A DNA stretch of 64,000 nucleotides. Origin: Thunnus maccoyii. Its lineage: Eukaryota > Chordata > Actinopteri > Scombriformes > Scombridae. Location of the stretch: contig NC_056544.1 in the NCBI RefSeq assembly GCF_910596095.1, forward strand, positions 9,285,155-9,349,154, in the 5' to 3' direction. The notes beneath the pieces are model-generated. The model saw only the letters and a list, made by a program, of their open reading frames with translations, did no database searches and was not told where the DNA came from. The position numbers and the translations under genes are program-made. Each line of letters opens with the position of its first letter. Positions within the stretch are counted from its first letter, which is position 1. Positions 59,789 through 64,000 of this stretch are shown here, piece by piece.

Positions 59789-62700
59789 ACATTGTACATA
59801 CTTCTAAATCAAAGCACAATTAATCTGAAGTAGGTAACATTAAACAGTGTATTATTTCATTATTGCTGAATCTTGATTACTTAAACGTTCAGCTCAGATG
59901 GCTCAACCCACTTATGCAAATAATACTTTGATACCTTATTATATAATGCAATAAAATACCCATACAATTTAAAAACTCATGGTACACCCACACAGTTGTT
60001 GCCCTTTTTGTCTGATTAAACCTTTTCTCAGGATTGTGTGGGTCTGTGATTGACATCTCCTTCACTTCTTATGAGTACATTAGCTGTATCAGAAATGACT
60101 CCCAATTTATTAATGCACTATATTTAAAGTATTATTGTCTGAATTTAAATTTATGCTCTATACAGTGTCCACAAAAACTTCCACAATTAAGCAAAAATAA
60201 GTTGTACATTACATCACAGTTACGTGACTCTTCACCTGTCAGTGCTGACATGAAATGATAATAATTCATGGCCTTGAAGCTCGATGAACTGAGATATTGA
60301 TAGTGGAATAAGATTTTTTTTTGTCTTTATATCAAAGATAAACCTAAAAATACTATTAGGTAATATTGTATTTAATGTTAATGTATGTGGAGTGATTGGG
60401 TTTGGCAGTAACACTGCAACTCAACCCAAGAAGCCAGTTATGAAAAGTAAATGTTTACAAGTCATAAAAATGAGATTGTTTCATATCTCTACAATTCATC
60501 CATATCACATTAACACAGTGTTATTACACATCCATGCTACACCCACACATGTGTTTTTGATTATTTTACCTAGTTAGACATCTCCTCTGGGCTGTGTAGG
60601 CGCAAACAGACGACACATGATTGACATCTCCCTCGCTCTGCTATTACACTGAGTTGTAGGTGTGAGGGACAACTGATGCATTTAACATTCCTGTTGGAGT
60701 CTCAGCTTGAACAAGGAAAGAAGTCTAATCATCCAGAATAACTGAATGCACTTAAATGGTTGCAACTGACCTTAAAGCTGCACTTATCAATATTTATACA
60801 TTAACAATGATTAAAATGACAATGTGAAATGTGAAAGGGGTCGCTCATAGTGACAAACCAAAGAGAATTATCACCTGAGTGCCGTTCCCCTCAGACTTTT
60901 GACATCTTTTAGGTCATTGTTTTGGTTATATGGCCAACAACTTTATTGTTTTGGTTCACTGTCGGTGCTCTCATCAACCTCCTTTTTAACAAAAAAGCAC
61001 CAACAAAAAGCCACTTCCCTGCATCAAATTAGCATTTAACAGCAAAACAGCCAGATATTTCCCTCAGGGATTAGCAGAGACTTAGAGAACTAAATGTTGT
61101 AAATATTGGAATGACATTTGCCAGGTGCCCAGAAACATGACTCCAAATGACTTTCTAACAAATTAGCCATATTATCTTTATAAGGTTATGTCAGTGCCCG
61201 TTGGCATGTCGCCCAGATGTAATATAGATAAGAAAAACTGATATATAGGTTTAATATCCTTGGTAGATTGTTTGTTTAAAGCTAACATGCTACTACGCTC
61301 ACTTGGCTTGACAGAAAGCAGCCTGGACTAAGACTGACAAGATCTTGCTGACATCTGATTGAGTCCATGACTTTGCAATAGACATTAAAGCTCCATTTGG
61401 TTGAAACTTTTCTCTTACAGTTTTCACAGACTCCGCTCAGTATGACTCATTCTTCACTGAAGCTTCTAATTTCATGCTGAAATAGCTCTTATTCAGACCA
61501 ATACATTCATTTGCAATGTCATGTGTAATCATATTTCTTGAGATTATTTTTTTCCTTCATAATTCAAAGTGAAAAGAGACAGTGGAATTAAGAGGGAGGG
61601 TTTGCAATATATAACAAAAAGGCTCTATACATTCAGACTTCAGCACAACACAGGTTGAGGCACCTAGACACAAAAGCCCTGTCTAAAATTTTAATGACAA
61701 AGCACACAGTAAATAAATTCTCGCTGTAAAGAAATATATAATGGAAAATACACCAACTACATAAACTTTGATACTACAGTATTTTGGGACTTAAATGTAG
61801 TATTACTATCCACTGAACTTACACAGAATGATGGGGAAAACCTTCAGTTGTCATTGTTTCCTGGGTAGCCTTCTTAATAACGTTGTTCAGCCCCTGTTAG
61901 TGACTTTGCTGTGGAAAGTCAACAGAGCCACTTCCCTCATAAGAAAAGGCTCATTATTGGTCAAAGTCCTTCACATCGGCTCTCATCGTCAAATGTAAAC
62001 AACAGTAAAGCAAAGAGAAATAACAGTTAAGACTTCCTGTTAGAAAATGGAGACAAATACATCTTTCAAGTGCACTTAAGCCCACACACAATGACACATC
62101 ATCTTAGCAGTACTGAGGTCGTAGCAAAGTTGGTTGGTCAAATGAACAATATTGGAAAATCAGAACAAAAATATAGAGGCTAAATGTTGAGATTGACATA
62201 TTATCATGTTATAAAGTTCTTATGGCAAAAATGTTAGCAAACAGGTTAGCAAAAACCAGCTGATTCACACATCTGGCAGACACAAAGAAACATTGGCATT
62301 CAGTTGGAGTCGTATTTCAGACCAAGTGATGAATGTATGTACAATATTCATTCTCCCTTTAGCTCTGTTTTTGGTCTTGACCAACTCCTGTTGGAAATAA
62401 CACTGATAAGAGCAGAGAGACTGAACTTTTTCCCACGTACATAGTAATTTATTCAATTGTTGATACATACATACATATGTGAAACATGTTGTTTAGAGCA
62501 GCTTTAAGGTTACAATTTGGTTTAGGGGGTTAAAGTAGAAATGAAGATTAGGTGAAGATAAACTCCTCCCCAACCAGCCCCCCAACAGCTCACTGTTGTT
62601 GATGTTTTCATATACATACGCACAGCTCACAGTGGAGTGCCAAAACATAACCATATCCAATATATCCAATATAGTGCCACATTTAATACAAAACTGTTCT

Positions 62701-64000
62701 GCATTCTTTTATGATTCTATTTGATGCATTACAAGCATCTTAAATGGAAAACTGTATCTGCTGTAAGATGTTGTCATTGATTTGATACTTACAAACAAAT
62801 GACATGAAGCTGTGGAAGTCAGATGTTTGTTTGTAATTATGAACCATTTCTGATAAATATCACGCCATGGAAATGTCAAACACTTCATCGCATAATAAGA
62901 GACAAGGATTTAATATGTTGTGTGTGAGGTGTACCAGTTTTCCTTAATGTAATTACCTAATCTTGCCCCTTAGTTTGATAACAGAAGTACATACAACAAA
63001 TATTTTTTTGAATACTGAGGAAATTCAGATTTTAATTCTTAATTCTGATATGGGATGTGGATGCTTTTATGTTGAAAAGAAGGCTTTTGAAGTTAAATGA
63101 AAATTTTCCAAGAAGAACATTAATAAACTGAGCAATAAAAAAAATGACATCAAGGGAAGATGAAACTGTCACTGACAACAAGTCTGTATGATTGACTGAA
63201 TGGAGCATTCACATATCTTTTCTGAAGCTCAAACTCTTTTAATCAGAAAAGAAAACAGTCCATCCATTCCCTCAGATGACTTCTGTCTGCTCTGAGGATG
63301 GTGTGCATACAATACATGTAGCAAATGGGTTAAAACAAGGGGAGAAAACAAATGTAAATCATCAAAATGAAGGATTTACATGATTCTTCTGTATGAGGTA
63401 CATTGCTGGTGTAGATTGTAATTACTTCTAAGATGGACAGAGAAAGGTAAATTCATGAACGTGATGGTTTTTAATGAGACCACTCAGACCCAGGATGAGG
63501 AGCTCCAATAACAAGGCGCAAGGGAATGTCCTCTGGTTTGAGGGATCTGCACATGAAAGATGCTGTTTCTAGTCATCATGTTAAGGAGGAAGTGGACCAC
63601 TCAAATTCTCTCTGATGAGCATTGATCCCGCTCATCACTAGGCAAACATATGGTGCAGAAATATCATCACAGGTGAGAAGTGTCTTATGCGGAGTCTTAG
63701 TAAGTAGTAAGTAAATAACGCAATCCTTTAAAATGAAGAAATAAGGAAAAAGTTACCATAGCAATGGAGGAAATAATTCCACTCAGTAACATCTGTGGAA
63801 AAAGAAGGTTGTGGGTTCAAAAAGGCTTTAACAGTGCTGTTCAGGTGTTTAAATTTCCAAAGGGTTGACTATCTTGAGCTTTATTGGAGATTTCACAGGG
63901 ACAAGCCATTTAAAATTGCACAAAATTGGGAAAAGTTTTCATTCACTTCTTATTTTTCACAGAAATACCCTTCTCAGTTTTTCTTTTCACTATCGCTTGC
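59789..64000. other. Intergenic right end, mostly unclassified
   Basis: No gene features. The stretch from about 60772 (TTAAAGCTGCACTTATCAAT) to about 61250 resembles a dispersed teleost repeat, but I cannot define its ends. Confidence 0.4.

Overview
This is vertebrate nuclear DNA, and almost certainly a percomorph-type teleost. The coding exons are short, well spliced and far apart. The rest is AT-rich and carries microsatellites together with repeat families typical of fish: L1/Tx1-like and L2/Rex-Babar-like LINEs, a tRNA-headed SINE, and hAT-like and other terminal-inverted-repeat MITEs. I see no prokaryotic, organellar or viral genes. Four protein genes can be supported, all by clear protein similarity and by consistent splice sites and reading phases. 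The family comparisons come from memory of vertebrate proteins; no database was searched.

Layout. Positions 1-30348 hold the 5' part of lrp8 (apoER2, a reelin/apolipoprotein E receptor) on the minus strand. The signal-peptide exon is at 30282-30348, the first LDL-receptor class A module at 29500-29616, and the second at 2224-2346. A 27-kb intron 2 separates the last two, and the rest of the gene lies beyond position 1. That intron carries most of the mobile elements of the left half, including a 5'-truncated antisense L1 with a perfect 14-bp target duplication (19406-20631). The likely promoter is at 30349-30510 (GC box, upstream ATGs), followed by pentanucleotide repeats.

Positions 30.6-42.6 kb are intergenic. 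They contain a decayed L2/Rex-Babar-like LINE (about 35.1-37.2 kb), an inverted copy of a repeat also found in lrp8 intron 2, a MITE nested inside another MITE (38.7-39.6 kb), a group of CTCF-like motifs (39.6-40.9 kb) and a further MITE (41.4-41.9 kb). tmem125 (plus, 43007-43723) and the homolog of human C1orf210/TEMP (minus, 45068-45789) follow as a convergent pair. This is the same arrangement I recall for human 1p34.2. Positions 46-57 kb are mainly intergenic, with a long GAA repeat and a 4.6-kb L1 (51541-56177) bounded by a 14-bp target duplication and itself interrupted by an antisense LINE tail. shisal2a (minus, 57052-58373) is complete in three exons. Positions 58.4-64 kb have no recognisable gene, only a MITE and unclassified sequence.

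The genes do not form an operon or pathway. They share chromosome neighbourhoods related to human 1p32-p34: lrp8 and shisal2a correspond to 1p32.3, tmem125 and C1orf210 to 1p34.2. Three of the four encode single-pass or receptor-type membrane proteins and the fourth a four-pass membrane protein. I did not find a convincing new biological system. The most notable items are the precisely bounded L1 insertions with G-rich 3' ends, the nested elements, the perfect hairpins, a predicted signal peptide on the fish TEMP homolog, upstream ATGs in lrp8, and simple repeats at a promoter and at a splice acceptor.
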